Below, one piece after another: positions 35,354 to 44,584 of a DNA stretch of 64,000 nt. Origin of the DNA: Croceibacterium_A sp044506885 (GTDB lineage Bacteria > Pseudomonadota > Alphaproteobacteria > Sphingomonadales > Sphingomonadaceae). The notes under the pieces are model-generated. The model saw only the letters and a program-made list of their open reading frames with translations. It was not told where the DNA came from and did not search any database. The DNA is taken from NCBI GenBank assembly GCA_044506885.1, contig JBIQKC010000009.1, forward strand, positions 13,370 to 77,369. The letters run 5' to 3'. Every line of letters begins with the position of its first letter. Within the stretch, counting starts at the first letter, position 1. Both the position numbers and the translations under genes were made by a program.

Positions 35354-36087
35354 CCGACGCGGAGCTCGCGGCGGAGCTGGCGGCCGAAGCCGGGCGAATG
35401 CTGGTCGCACTGCGCACGCTGCGGTTTCTCGATGGCAAGGCGCTGGCCGAGGAAGGGGACCGCGAGGCCAACCGCTTCCTGGTGGAACGCCTGCGCGCCG
35501 AACGGCCGGACGACGGCCTGCTTTCCGAAGAAAGCAAGGATACTGCCGAGCGCCTGGCCAAGTCGCGCGTGTGGATCGTCGATCCGCTCGACGGCAGCCG
35601 CGAGTTCGGGGAAGCGCGCGCGGACTGGGCGGTCCACGTCGGCCTGGCGATAGGCGGCGTGGCGGAGATCGGCGCGGTCGCGCTGCCCGGCCTCGACGGC
35701 GGCACCGTGCTGCGCAGCGACCGGCCGGTGACATGCCGCCCGCACGTCGGCCCGCCGCGCATGCTGGTCAGCCGCACCCGCCCCGCCACCGAAGCCGTCG
35801 CGGTGGCGGAAAAGCTTGGCTGCGACCTCGTGCCGATGGGCTCAGCCGGGGCCAAGGCGATGGCCGTGGCGCTGGGCCACGCGGAAATCTACCTCCATTC
35901 CGGCGGGCAATACGAATGGGACAGTTGCGCCCCCGTCGCCGTCGCCCGCGCCCACGGCCTGCACTGCTCGCGCATCGACGGCAGCCCGCTAGTGTACAAC
36001 AACGCCGATACGTGGCTGCCGGACCTGCTGATCTGCCGGTCCGACTTCGCCGACGCCGCGCTGGAAACGGTCGCTACCCTCGGCTGA
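35335..36087 (+). CDS. cysQ: 3'(2'),5'-bisphosphate nucleotidase
   Basis: About 250 aa, inositol-monophosphatase fold. The metal-binding motif WIVDPLDGSREFG lies near 80-92 and the second, EWDSCAPVAVARAHG, near 200. It removes the 3' phosphate from PAP left after PAPS reduction and so keeps sulfate assimilation running. Its use in this operon supports that role over inositol phosphate. Two starts are possible: ATG 35335 (19-base overlap with cysNC) or TTG 35350 (TTGA overlap); the family fold begins after both. Confidence 0.92.
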   Translation: MGPRPLTDAELAAELAAEAGRMLVALRTLRFLDGKALAEEGDREANRFLVERLRAERPDDGLLSEESKDTAERLAKSRVWIVDPLDGSREFGEARADWAVHVGLAIGGVAEIGAVALPGLDGGTVLRSDRPVTCRPHVGPPRMLVSRTRPATEAVAVAEKLGCDLVPMGSAGAKAMAVALGHAEIYLHSGGQYEWDSCAPVAVARAHGLHCSRIDGSPLVYNNADTWLPDLLICRSDFADAALETVATLG

Positions 36088-36544
36088 ACCGCGAGGCGAG
36101 CGCGCGGGCAGCCTCGCTCACATCGCGCCAGGTCGTCTCGAACCCGGCTTCGTCGCCGTAATAGGGATCGGCCACCGGTTCCCCCTCACGACCCGGCACG
36201 CAATCCAGCAGCAGCGCGATCTCTGCCGTTGCATCTGCGGAGGCGCGGCTTTGCAGAACCGCCAAGTTGTCCTCGTCGAGCGCGAAGATGTGGGTGAAGC
36301 GGCGATAGTCGGCCGCCGTCACCTGCCGCGCGCGCAAGTGGTCTATCGGCGCCCCCATCGTTCTCGCCACCGCCCGCGCGCGCGGATCGGGCGCTTTGCC
36401 GGTGTGCCACGCTGCGGTTCCGGCGGAATCGATCTCCACCTCCAGCCCCAGCATCTCCGCCTCGCGCCGGAACGCAGCTTCGGCCAGCGGCGAGCGGCAG
36501 ATATTGCCGAGACAGACGAACAGGACCGAAACGCGCCCCGTCAC
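36074..36544 (-). CDS. Low-molecular-weight protein-tyrosine-phosphatase
   Basis: A 156-aa LMW-PTP. The P-loop VLFVCLGNICRSPLAEA (Cys, Arg and Ser of the CX5RS motif) is at the N-terminus and the general acid lies in VADPYYGDEAGFE near 125-135. Bacterial members dephosphorylate tyrosine kinases of capsule export or act on arsenate; no such genes are adjacent, so the target is unknown. GTG 36544 overlaps the TGA of the upstream PhoX-like gene by four bases, so the two are co-translated. It overlaps the cysQ end by 14 bases in the convergent orientation. Confidence 0.9.
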   Translation of the reverse strand: MTGRVSVLFVCLGNICRSPLAEAAFRREAEMLGLEVEIDSAGTAAWHTGKAPDPRARAVARTMGAPIDHLRARQVTAADYRRFTHIFALDEDNLAVLQSRASADATAEIALLLDCVPGREGEPVADPYYGDEAGFETTWRDVSEAARALASRFSRG

Positions 36545-37836
36545 GCCAGCCACGGTCCTGTGATCGCCAGCGTGCGCGTCGGGCTGAACACGTTGACGAA
36601 CAGCGTACGGCCGTCGGGGGAGAAGCACGCGCCGGCCAGCTCGGTATCCAGCCGGCACAGCGCGAAGGGATAGGTCGTCCCGTCCGGCCGCACGCCGCGC
36701 AAGTGGTTGGACACGTTCTCGGTGTACTGGTCCTCGCACACGATCAGGTGGCCGTTGGGGGCCACGGTCAGGTTGTCGCCGAAGTTCAGCTCTTCCAGAG
36801 AGCGGCTTTCGAGGAACAGTTGCAGCCGGTCCGGCCCGCTCGCCTGCGGGCGCAGGCGGAATATCTGCCCCAACTTCGCCGCTCCGCCGCCGGTGCAGCA
36901 GAAGTAGAGCTCTCCATCGCCCATCCACACGCCTTCGCCGCGATGGAACAGCGTCGCGCCCGCCGCTGCGCCGCGCTGGCGCAGGTCGTATGCGGGGGCC
37001 TCGACATCCTCCATGTCGATCCAGCGCACAGCCTGCCAGCTGCCGGGTTCGAACGCCTGACCGTCGAAGTTGCGGCTGTCGGGCAGCCCGTCGATCGCCA
37101 GCGCCTGGAGCCGCCCGCCTTCGGCCAACTTGCCTGGCGTGTCGGGGATGAAGCGGTAGAACAGGCCGTCACGCTTGTCTTCGGTCTGGTACACGATGCC
37201 GGTGGCCGGATCGACGGCCACTGCTTCGTGATCGAAGCGGCCCATCGCCTTCAGCGGCACGGGCTCCACAAGCCCGGTCGCGTTCGCGGGCACTTCGAAC
37301 ACATAGCCGTGATCGGGCAGCCGCGGCTGGAACACGTTCGGTTCCTCGCAGGTCAGCCAGCTTCCCCATGGCGTGATCCCGCCGGCGCAATTGCGGATCG
37401 TGCCGGCAAGCGAACGGAACTGCCGCTCTACCGCAAAGGTCGCGGCATCGAGCACGATAGTCGTCGTTCCGCCCGGCAGCACCTTGCCGTCCGCGTCGCG
37501 ACCATATCCGGACGTCAGCTCCGCCCCCGCCGATTGGGTGAGATTGAGTTCGTGGTTGCGCACCAGCGCCCACTTGCCCTCGCCGAGATCGAAACAGCCC
37601 ATCCCGTCCGCATGATCGGGCACCGTGCCGCCATCGGCCATCGCGTCGCCCAGTTTCGAAAGCACGCGATAGGTAAACCCTTCGGGCAGGTCGAGCAGCC
37701 CGTCGGGGTCGGCCACCAGCGGCCCGTATCCCGTCATCTGCCGGCCGGAACCGACCCCGTGGGCGCACCCGCTCGCCGCCAGCGCGGCGAAGGCGCTGCC
37801 GGTGGCGCGCAGGAACTGGCGGCGGTCGGCAATCAT
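36541..37836 (-). CDS. PhoX-like (DUF839) protein with Tat signal
   Basis: A 431-aa protein. The twin-arginine signal DRRQFLRATG leads into a hydrophobic stretch ending at SGCAHG, so export is by Tat with a possible lipid-anchor Cys. The PhoX/DUF839 beta-propeller features follow: LVRNHELN, GGITPWGSWLTCEEPN, GRFDHEAVAVDPATGIVYQTED, and near the end SGCFSPDGRT-like (ACFSPDGRTLFVN). PhoX enzymes are Ca/Fe-dependent alkaline phosphatases; many relatives are not tested, so phosphatase activity is only likely. GGGAGGACATCC precedes ATG 37836. Confidence 0.88.
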   Translation of the reverse strand: MIADRRQFLRATGSAFAALAASGCAHGVGSGRQMTGYGPLVADPDGLLDLPEGFTYRVLSKLGDAMADGGTVPDHADGMGCFDLGEGKWALVRNHELNLTQSAGAELTSGYGRDADGKVLPGGTTTIVLDAATFAVERQFRSLAGTIRNCAGGITPWGSWLTCEEPNVFQPRLPDHGYVFEVPANATGLVEPVPLKAMGRFDHEAVAVDPATGIVYQTEDKRDGLFYRFIPDTPGKLAEGGRLQALAIDGLPDSRNFDGQAFEPGSWQAVRWIDMEDVEAPAYDLRQRGAAAGATLFHRGEGVWMGDGELYFCCTGGGAAKLGQIFRLRPQASGPDRLQLFLESRSLEELNFGDNLTVAPNGHLIVCEDQYTENVSNHLRGVRPDGTTYPFALCRLDTELAGACFSPDGRTLFVNVFSPTRTLAITGPWLA

Positions 37837-37978
37837 CGGATGTCCTCCCTTTCGAATCATCTCTTGCCGCCTGTTAGCCCGATGTGGCGGCTTCATGTCA
37901 GCACCCGGTAGCCCAATGGCGCGGATTGTGCTGATAATCGCGCGAGAGCGCTACCACGCGGCGCGGGAGGGGGAAACG

Positions 37979-40201
37979 ATGCGGACAATCGGGCGGACAA
38001 TCGGAAAGCTGTGGCTGGCTGCGGCGCTGGCGATTCCCGCGGCGCCGCTCGGCGCGCAAGACGGCGGCGATGCGCCGGTGCTCGCCGCCGAAACGGCGGG
38101 CGCGCCCGCGGAGCGCGCGGCCCGGATGCTGGAACAGATGACGCTGGATGAAAAGCTGACCCTGCTCAAAGGCTACTTCGCCACCGATTTTCCCGCCGGC
38201 AATTACAAGGCCCCGCCGGAGGCGCGCTACGGCTCGGCCGGCTATGTTCCCGGCATCCCCCGCCTCGGCATTCCCGCGCAGTGGCAGGCGGATGCGGGCA
38301 TCGGCGTCGCCACGCAAGGCGGCGCGGAGGAGAAGCGCGGCCGCACCGCCCTCCCCTCCGGCCTCGCCCTCGCCGCCACGTGGGACCGCGAACTGGCCTT
38401 TGCCGGGGGCAGGATGATCGGCGCGGAAGCACGCGCGGACGGCTTCAACGTCCTCCTCGGCGGCAGCGTCAACCTGATCCGCGAGCCGCGCGGCGGGCGC
38501 AATTTCGAATACGCGGGCGAAGACCCGTTGCTCGCGGGCGTCATCGTCGGGGCGCAGATCGCCGGGGTTCAGTCGAACCACATCGTCTCCACCGCCAAGC
38601 ACTATGCCGCCAACGCGCAGGAAACCGATCGCGGGGCGAGCAACGCAGTGATCGAGGAAGGCGCGCTACGCATTTCCGACCTGCTGGCGTTCCAGATCGC
38701 GATCGAGCAGGGCAATCCCGGCTCGGTCATGTGCGCCTACAACCGCGTCAACGGCCCCTACGCCTGCGAGAACCCGTTCCTGCTGACCGAAGTGCTGCGC
38801 GACGAATGGGGCTGGCCCGGCTATGTCATGTCGGACTGGGGCGCGGCGCATTCCACCGCCGCATCGGCCAATGCCGGGCTGGATCAGGAATCGGGCTTCG
38901 GTCTCCAGCGCGCCGACTGGTACAACGCGGACAAGCTGGAGGCAGCGCTCGCTTCGGGCGAGATCGCCCCGGAGCGCATCGACCTCATGGCCACTCGCGT
39001 GCTCCACGCGCTGTTCGAGCACGGTCTGGTCGACCACCCTGCCGTCCCGGACCAGCCGATCGACCACGCCGCCAACCACGCCGTCAGCCGCTCGGCCGCG
39101 GAGGCCGGCATCGTGCTGCTGAAGAACGACGGCGGCCTCCTCCCCCTCGCCGCCGGCGGCGCCCGCATCGCCGTGATCGGCGGCCATGCGGACAAGGGCG
39201 TGCTTTCGGGCGGCGGGTCCAGCCAGGTCTATCCCGATGAAGGCAACGCCGTGCCGGGGCTGGAGCCGACCACCTGGCCCGGCCCGGTGGTCTATTACCC
39301 GTCGTCCCCGCTGGAGGAACTACGCAAGCTCCTCCCCGATGCGCGGATCGATTTCGCCAGCGGAGACGACCCGGCCGAAGCCGCCCGTCTCGCCGCGCAG
39401 GCGGACGTGGCCGTGGTCTTCGCCACCCAATGGGCCAGCGAGAGCATCGACGTGGCGCTGTCGCTCGACGGACGGCAGGACGCGCTGATCGCAGCCGTGG
39501 CCGTCGCCAACCCGCGCACCGTCGCGGTGCTCGAAACCGGCGGCCCGGTGCTGATGCCGTGGGCGGACAAGACGTCTGCGATCCTCGCCGCCTGGTACCC
39601 CGGCCGCGCGGGCGGCGCGGCGATCGCCAACGTGCTGACGGGCAGGGTGAACCCCTCGGGCCACCTGCCGGTCACCTTCCCCGCCTCGCTCGACCAGCTT
39701 CCCTTTCCCGGAGAGCCGCGCAGGGGCGAGATCGTCTACCGCGAAGGCGCCGCCGTCGGCTACAAGTGGTTCGACCTCCAGGGGCATGACCCGCTGTTCC
39801 CGTTCGGCCACGGGCTGAGCTACACCACTTTCGCCTACGACCACCTCGTCGCCACGCGCGAGGGCGACGGGATCGTCGCCATGCTCGAAGTCACCAACAC
39901 CGGCGATCGCGCGGGGGCGGACGTGGTCCAGCTCTACGTCGGCGGGCGCGGCTGGGAGGCTCCCCGCCGCCTCGGCGGCTTCGCCAGAGTGGAATTGCAG
40001 CCCGGCGAAACCAGACGCGTGGAAATCCACGTCGACCCGCGCCTCCTCGCCACCTGGTTCACCGCCCGCCCCGGCTGGACCCACCCGGCGGGTCTCTACG
40101 AGGTGAGCGCAGGCCATAGCGCGCGCGAGCTGACGGCCACCGTGACGGTGGAGCTGCCGCCGAGCTTCCTGCCGCCGGAGTGGCGGCCCACCGCGCAGTA
40201 G
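37979..40201 (+). CDS. Glycoside hydrolase family 3 beta-glucosidase
   Basis: A 740-aa GH3 enzyme with a signal peptide (KLWLAAALAIPAAPLGAQ). The N-terminal barrel has STAKHYAANAQETDR and the nucleophile motif GYVMSDWGAAHS (Asp near 285). The alpha/beta sandwich domain follows (IVLLKNDGGLLPL, LAAWYPGRAGGAAIANVLTG). The C-terminal fibronectin-III-like domain ends the protein (FPFGHGLSYTTF, GDRAGADVVQLYVGG). It likely hydrolyses beta-glucosides in the periplasm. ATG 37979 is preceded by GGGAGGGGGAAACG. It diverges from the PhoX-like gene, and is convergent with pnp across a strong terminator. Confidence 0.93.
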   Translation: MRTIGRTIGKLWLAAALAIPAAPLGAQDGGDAPVLAAETAGAPAERAARMLEQMTLDEKLTLLKGYFATDFPAGNYKAPPEARYGSAGYVPGIPRLGIPAQWQADAGIGVATQGGAEEKRGRTALPSGLALAATWDRELAFAGGRMIGAEARADGFNVLLGGSVNLIREPRGGRNFEYAGEDPLLAGVIVGAQIAGVQSNHIVSTAKHYAANAQETDRGASNAVIEEGALRISDLLAFQIAIEQGNPGSVMCAYNRVNGPYACENPFLLTEVLRDEWGWPGYVMSDWGAAHSTAASANAGLDQESGFGLQRADWYNADKLEAALASGEIAPERIDLMATRVLHALFEHGLVDHPAVPDQPIDHAANHAVSRSAAEAGIVLLKNDGGLLPLAAGGARIAVIGGHADKGVLSGGGSSQVYPDEGNAVPGLEPTTWPGPVVYYPSSPLEELRKLLPDARIDFASGDDPAEAARLAAQADVAVVFATQWASESIDVALSLDGRQDALIAAVAVANPRTVAVLETGGPVLMPWADKTSAILAAWYPGRAGGAAIANVLTGRVNPSGHLPVTFPASLDQLPFPGEPRRGEIVYREGAAVGYKWFDLQGHDPLFPFGHGLSYTTFAYDHLVATREGDGIVAMLEVTNTGDRAGADVVQLYVGGRGWEAPRRLGGFARVELQPGETRRVEIHVDPRLLATWFTARPGWTHPAGLYEVSAGHSARELTATVTVELPPSFLPPEWRPTAQ

Positions 40202-40231
40202 GAGACTTCGCAGGCCTCGACGCGCAGACAG

Positions 40232-40269
40232 AAAAAGGGCCGCGAGGAACAATCCTCGCGGCCCTTTTT
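40232..40269. terminator. Bidirectional terminator between beta-glucosidase and pnp
   Basis: A perfect 17-base inverted repeat, AAAAAGGGCCGCGAGGA and TCCTCGCGGCCCTTTTT, with a four-base loop. The A-run on one side and T-run on the other make it a Rho-independent terminator in both directions. Confidence 0.93.
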
Positions 40270-40287
40270 CGTCAGGCTCGCCCTGCC

Positions 40288-42591
40288 TCAGTCGTCCTTG
40301 AGGAACGCCGGGATGTGGTCCGGGGCCGGGCCGCGATCGTCGTCGCGGCGGCCTTCGCTGCGCTCGCCACGGTCGCGGCGCGGGCCGCGATCGCGGTCGC
40401 CGCCGCGTCCGCCACGGTCGCCGTCCCTGCGCGGGCGACGGTCGACGCCACGGTCGCCGCGCGGCTCGCGCGGCTCACGCGGCGGGCGGGTGTCTTCCAG
40501 TTCCTCGCCGGTTTCCTGGTCGACCACGCGCATCGACAGGCGGACCTTGCCGCGCTGGTCGATCTCGAGGACCTTGACCTTCACTTCCTGCCCTTCGGAC
40601 ACGACGTCGGTCGGCTTCTCCACGCGCTCGTTCTTCATTTCGCTGACGTGGACGAGGCCGTCCTTGCCGCCCATGAAGTTCACGAACGCGCCGAAATCGA
40701 CGATGTTGACCACCTTGCCGGTGTAGATCTTGCCGACTTCGGCTTCCTCGACGATGCCTTCGATCCACTTGCGGGCGGCTTCGATCTGGCTGAGGTCGCT
40801 GGACGAGATCTTGATCACGCCCTCGTCATCGATGTCCACCTTGGCGCCGGTTTCGGCCACGATCTCGCGGATCACCTTGCCGCCGGTGCCGATCACGTCG
40901 CGGATCTTCGACTTGTCGATCTGCATCGTCTCGATACGCGGGGCATGAGCGCTGAGTTCGGTGCGGGCGGAGCCCAGCGCCTTGGTCATTTCGCCCAGAA
41001 TGTGCGCGCGGCCGGCCTTCGCCTGCTCCAGCGCCTGGCCCATGATCTCCTTGGTGATGCCGGCGATCTTGATGTCCATCTGGAGCGAGGTGATGCCCGC
41101 TTCGGTGCCCGCGACCTTGAAGTCCATGTCGCCGAGGTGATCCTCGTCGCCGAGAATGTCGCTGAGGACGGCGAAGTCCTTGCCCTCCAGGATCAGGCCC
41201 ATGGCGATGCCCGAAACCGGGCGCGCGATCGGCACGCCGGCGTCCATCATCGCCAGACACCCGCCGCAGACCGTCGCCATCGAGGAGGAGCCGTTGCTCT
41301 CCGTGATGTCGCTGAGAATGCGGATGGTATAGGGGAAGTCTTCCTTGCTCGGCAGCATCGGACGCAGCGCGCGCCAAGCCAGCTTGCCGTGGCCGACCTC
41401 ACGCCGCCCCGGCGCGCCGAAGCGGCCCACTTCGCCGACCGAATAGGGCGGGAAGTTGTAGTGCAGCATGAAGCTTTCGTACGACAGGCCGCCGAGGCCG
41501 TCGATCATCTGCTCGGACTCCTTGGTGCCGAGCGTGGTGGTGCAGATCGCCTGCGTCTCGCCCCGCGTGAACAGCGCCGATCCGTGGGTGCGCGGCAGGA
41601 AGCCGACCGTGGCCTCGATCGGGCGGACCTGATCGAGCTTGCGGCCGTCAATGCGCGCGCCGTCCTTGAGGATCGCGGTGCGGACCACGTCCGCCTCGAT
41701 CTTCTTGGTCAGCTTGATCGCGGTCATCACCGTCTGGCCGTCCTGGCCTTCGTAGTGCGCCTTGACCTTGTCGCGCGCGGCGTTGAGCGCATCGGAGCGG
41801 GCGGACTTGCTGGTGAGCTTGTAGGCGGCCGCGACATCGCTGCCGATCAGCTTCTTGATTTCGGCCTTCATCGCCGAATTGTCGGCGATGTCGAGTTCCC
41901 ACGGGTCCTTGGCGGCCTGTTCGGCGAGGTCGACGATCGCCTTGACGACCTTCTTCGATTCCTCGTGCGCGAACATCACCGCGCCGAGCATCTCTTCCTC
42001 GGTCAGTTCCTTGGCTTCGGATTCGACCATCATCACCGCGTCGTGCGTGGCCGCGACGACGAGGTCGAGACGGCCTTCGGCGACTTCGGCCATGCTCGGA
42101 TTGAGCTGGTATTCGCCGTCCTTGAAGCCGACACGCGCGGCGCCGATCGGGCCCATGAAGGGAACGCCCGAAATCGTCAGCGCGGCCGACGCGGCAACCA
42201 TCGCCACGATGTCGGCCTCGGTCTCGCCATCATAGGAAAGGACCTGCGCGATGACGTTGATTTCGTTATAGAACCCTTCCGGGAACAGCGGCCGGATCGG
42301 CCGGTCGATCAGGCGGCTGGTGAGCGTTTCCTTTTCGGTCGCCCCGCGCTCGCGCTTGAAGAAGCCGCCGGGGATGCGCCCGGCGGCGGAGAACTTTTCC
42401 TGGTAGTGGACGGTGAGCGGGAAGAAATCCTGCCCGTCCTTGACGCTCTTTGCGGCGGTAACGGCGCAGAGAACGACGGTTTCGCCGTAAGTGGCGAGGA
42501 CCGCCCCGTCGGCCTGACGGGCAATGCGGCCGGTTTCCAGAGTGAGGGTCTTTCCGCCCCACTCCAGCGATACGGTTTTCGTGTCGAACAT
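40288..42591 (-). CDS. pnp: Polynucleotide phosphorylase
   Basis: A 767-aa PNPase: two RNase PH domains (about 10-230 and 310-545), a helical linker between, then KH (RDVIGTGGKVIREIVAETG, about 560-615) and S1 (GKIYTGKVVNIVDFGAFVNF, about 620-690). The C-terminal tail after 700 is very rich in Arg, Gly and Asp, longer than in E. coli, and may bind RNA or RNase E. It degrades RNA 3' to 5' with phosphate. It lies downstream of rpsO with a hairpin between, the arrangement at which PNPase represses its own mRNA in enteric bacteria. Confidence 0.97.
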   Translation of the reverse strand: MFDTKTVSLEWGGKTLTLETGRIARQADGAVLATYGETVVLCAVTAAKSVKDGQDFFPLTVHYQEKFSAAGRIPGGFFKRERGATEKETLTSRLIDRPIRPLFPEGFYNEINVIAQVLSYDGETEADIVAMVAASAALTISGVPFMGPIGAARVGFKDGEYQLNPSMAEVAEGRLDLVVAATHDAVMMVESEAKELTEEEMLGAVMFAHEESKKVVKAIVDLAEQAAKDPWELDIADNSAMKAEIKKLIGSDVAAAYKLTSKSARSDALNAARDKVKAHYEGQDGQTVMTAIKLTKKIEADVVRTAILKDGARIDGRKLDQVRPIEATVGFLPRTHGSALFTRGETQAICTTTLGTKESEQMIDGLGGLSYESFMLHYNFPPYSVGEVGRFGAPGRREVGHGKLAWRALRPMLPSKEDFPYTIRILSDITESNGSSSMATVCGGCLAMMDAGVPIARPVSGIAMGLILEGKDFAVLSDILGDEDHLGDMDFKVAGTEAGITSLQMDIKIAGITKEIMGQALEQAKAGRAHILGEMTKALGSARTELSAHAPRIETMQIDKSKIRDVIGTGGKVIREIVAETGAKVDIDDEGVIKISSSDLSQIEAARKWIEGIVEEAEVGKIYTGKVVNIVDFGAFVNFMGGKDGLVHVSEMKNERVEKPTDVVSEGQEVKVKVLEIDQRGKVRLSMRVVDQETGEELEDTRPPREPREPRGDRGVDRRPRRDGDRGGRGGDRDRGPRRDRGERSEGRRDDDRGPAPDHIPAFLKDD

Positions 42592-42725
42592 GATGTTTCC
42601 TTCGTGAACCCGCAGCGCCGTATTGCGCGGCGGGGCCTCAATGCCGGGTATGCCGTCCCGGTCCGGTGCGGGGCCTTGTTCAGCCCCAGGCCCCTCCGCC
42701 GGATTGCGAAGGATGCCAAAAGCGA

Positions 42726-42751
42726 AAGGCGGCCCGCGATGGGGCCGCCTT
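42726..42751 (-). terminator. Hairpin between rpsO and pnp
   Basis: Arms AAGGCGGCCC and GGGCCGCCTT enclose a short loop just after rpsO. On the minus strand it is followed by TTTCGCTTTT, so it can act as a leaky terminator or RNase-processing hairpin ahead of pnp. Confidence 0.75.
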
Positions 42752-42762
42752 CCATCAAACTC

Positions 42763-43032
42763 TTATTTCCGCAGACCCAGCTTCTGGATCAGGCTGTTGT
42801 AGCGCTCGACGTCCTTCTTCTTGAGGTAGGCGAGCAGACTGCGACGCTTGTTGACCATCATCAGCAGGCCGCGGCGCGAATGGTTGTCCTTGTGGTGGTC
42901 CTTGAAGTGTTCGGTCAGGTTGCGGATACGCTCGGTGAGGATCGCGACCTGCACTTCGGGGGAACCGGTATCGCCCTTGGACTGGGCGTTGTCCTTGATG
43001 ATTTCCGTCTTCTTTTCGGCGGTAACCGACAT
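42763..43032 (-). CDS. rpsO: 30S ribosomal protein S15
   Basis: An 89-aa S15, full length: KGDTGSPEVQVAILTERIRN, then HFKDHHKDNHSRRGLLMMVN and RRSLLAYLKKKDVERY, all family hallmarks for 16S rRNA helix 20-22 contacts. It lies four bases after truB and upstream of pnp, the conserved order. The start ATG is preceded by a GAGAATG context within the truB end. Confidence 0.98.
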   Translation of the reverse strand: MSVTAEKKTEIIKDNAQSKGDTGSPEVQVAILTERIRNLTEHFKDHHKDNHSRRGLLMMVNKRRSLLAYLKKKDVERYNSLIQKLGLRK

Positions 43033-43036
43033 TCTC

Positions 43037-44041
43037 TTACTCCGCGGTATCGGACAGGTTGAAGCCCCGGACGACTTTCGCCGCGCCGCCCGAAAGTTCG
43101 ATCAGCGCCACGGGGACTGTGCCGGCCGTGGCGAGATAGAGCCCATCGGGATGGGGCATTCCGGAAAGGACCCGGCCCTGGCGGACCGCCCGCGCGCTTT
43201 CCGGATCGAGGGTCAGGGCCGGGATACCGTCCAGCCCCGCCTCCAGCGGCAGGAGGTGGTCTTCAAGGCGCGCGCCGTTACCGATTTCCTCCAGAATGTC
43301 CAGTGAAATCGCCCGGCTTTCCGTGAACGGACCGGCCTTGATGCGCCTCAGATAGGCGACGTGGCCCACGGTTCCAAGGGCATGGGCGATGTCGCGCGCC
43401 AGGCTGCGGATATAGGTGCCCTTGCTGACTTCGGCGACGAGGGTGACGCTGTCGGCCAGTTCGAGCGGAGCGGCCGGATCGTAGGGGTCGGGACGGCCGG
43501 CGGTCGTGGCGAAGGCGGAATCGAGCGGAACTGCACCGCCGCCGTTCAACGGCGCCAGCGAATGAATAGTCACCCGCCGGGTCTTCAGTTCTACCTCCTC
43601 CCCTGCCCGCGCGCGATCGTAGGCCCGGCGGCCGTCGACCTTGAGCGCGGAGTAGGCGGGCGGAACCTGGTCGATTTCCCCGGTGAAGTGTTCGCAGATC
43701 GCCGCCACCGCCGCGAGCGGGGGCCGGTGCGCGCTGGTGGCGACGACCGCGCCTTCGGCATCCAGCGTGTCGGTCTCCTCTCCGAAGGCAATGGTGAAGG
43801 CGTAGACCTTCCTCGCATCGAGCATTCGCCCGGCAAGCTTCGTCGCCTCCCCCAATGCGATCGGCAACACGCCTTCGGCCAGCGGATCGAGCGTGCCGCC
43901 ATGGCCGGACTTGACCTTGCCGTAGCCCGCGTTGCGCAGGACGCGCCTGACCGCGGCGACCGCCTGCGTCGACCCGAGCCCGCGCGGCTTGTCGAGGATC
44001 AGCCAGCCGTGCGCGTCGCGCCGTGTCGTCGCTTCGGTCAT
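43037..44041 (-). CDS. truB: tRNA pseudouridine synthase B
   Basis: A 334-aa TruB, which makes pseudouridine 55 in the tRNA T-loop. The catalytic Asp is in GHGGTLDPLAEGVLP near residue 52; KVYAFTIAFGEETDT, the PPAYSALKVDGRRAYDRAR block and SKGTYIRSLARDI follow. A Pro/Asp-rich insertion near 185-200 (AGRPDPYDPAAPLE) is unlike E. coli. Start ATG 44041 overlaps the TGA of the DUF2239 gene by four bases. Confidence 0.96.
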   Translation of the reverse strand: MTEATTRRDAHGWLILDKPRGLGSTQAVAAVRRVLRNAGYGKVKSGHGGTLDPLAEGVLPIALGEATKLAGRMLDARKVYAFTIAFGEETDTLDAEGAVVATSAHRPPLAAVAAICEHFTGEIDQVPPAYSALKVDGRRAYDRARAGEEVELKTRRVTIHSLAPLNGGGAVPLDSAFATTAGRPDPYDPAAPLELADSVTLVAEVSKGTYIRSLARDIAHALGTVGHVAYLRRIKAGPFTESRAISLDILEEIGNGARLEDHLLPLEAGLDGIPALTLDPESARAVRQGRVLSGMPHPDGLYLATAGTVPVALIELSGGAAKVVRGFNLSDTAE

Positions 44042-44529
44042 TCGGGAAACGCCAGCTTCCTGCCGTGATCGCGGATGTCGCGCGGCCAGTCGTAGCTGAA
44101 ATGATCGTAGCCGACCTTGTTTCCGGCATAGATCTCGCGGACCGCATCCTCGAACTTCGGCAGATCGCCCGCCATGGCATGCAGGAAACGATAGGCGGCG
44201 TCACGACACTGCTCGACGCTGCGGGCGCGTTTGCCGGCCTCGTCCACCAGTCTGCGAAGAGTGGCCGACGCCCCGCCCCGCTGCGCGTTCAGCCAGTCCC
44301 AGTGTCGCGGCAGCAGCGTCACCTCGCGCGCCTTGACGCCAAGCGAAGGGCGCCCGCGCGGCCTGTCTTCCGCGCGCAGATCGAGATCGATCTGCCGCCC
44401 GCTGTCGTCGTCGAAGACAAGCAGATCGGATGCGCGCTCAGGCCGATCGAGCCCGCGCAGTATCGGAATCACCTCGTCCACCGCGCCATTGGCGATGAGC
44501 GCGCCCTTGAGAAATGCAGTCACTGTCAT
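44038..44529 (-). CDS. DUF2239 family protein
   Basis: A 163-aa protein with the DUF2239 pattern: TAFLKGALIANGAVDEVI, LLVFDDDSGRQIDLDLR, then GRPSLGVKAREVTLLPRHWD and WLNAQRGGASATLRRLVDEA, ending in a region with YRFLHAMAGDLPKFEDAVR. Function is unknown; the basic AREVTLLPRHWDWL block predicts nucleic-acid or protein contacts. The ATG at 44529 follows a short A/T-rich leader that contains a 7-base dyad, which may be an operator. It is coupled to truB. Confidence 0.85.
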   Translation of the reverse strand: MTVTAFLKGALIANGAVDEVIPILRGLDRPERASDLLVFDDDSGRQIDLDLRAEDRPRGRPSLGVKAREVTLLPRHWDWLNAQRGGASATLRRLVDEAGKRARSVEQCRDAAYRFLHAMAGDLPKFEDAVREIYAGNKVGYDHFSYDWPRDIRDHGRKLAFPE

Positions 44530-44544
44530 GGGCGGGCGATTATC

Positions 44545-44576
44545 ACCCGGACAAATTATGTCAAATATATCCGGGT
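44545..44576. promoter_or_regulatory. Dyad (ACCCGGA ... TCCGGGT) upstream of DUF2239 gene
   Basis: Perfect 7-base inverted repeat separated by 18 bases of A/T-rich DNA (ACAAATTATG... ), 16 bases before the DUF2239 start. Such symmetry in a local A/T-rich stretch within a GC-rich genome is typical of an operator over a promoter. The regulator is not known. Confidence 0.55.
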
Positions 44577-44584
44577 AAAAATTT

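Noticed and set aside
40180..43062. A 960-codon open frame on the plus strand across pnp and rpsO
   Set aside because: It is the antisense of two strongly conserved genes in high-GC DNA, rich in His, Asp and Arg as antisense frames are, and has no motif or ribosome-binding site.
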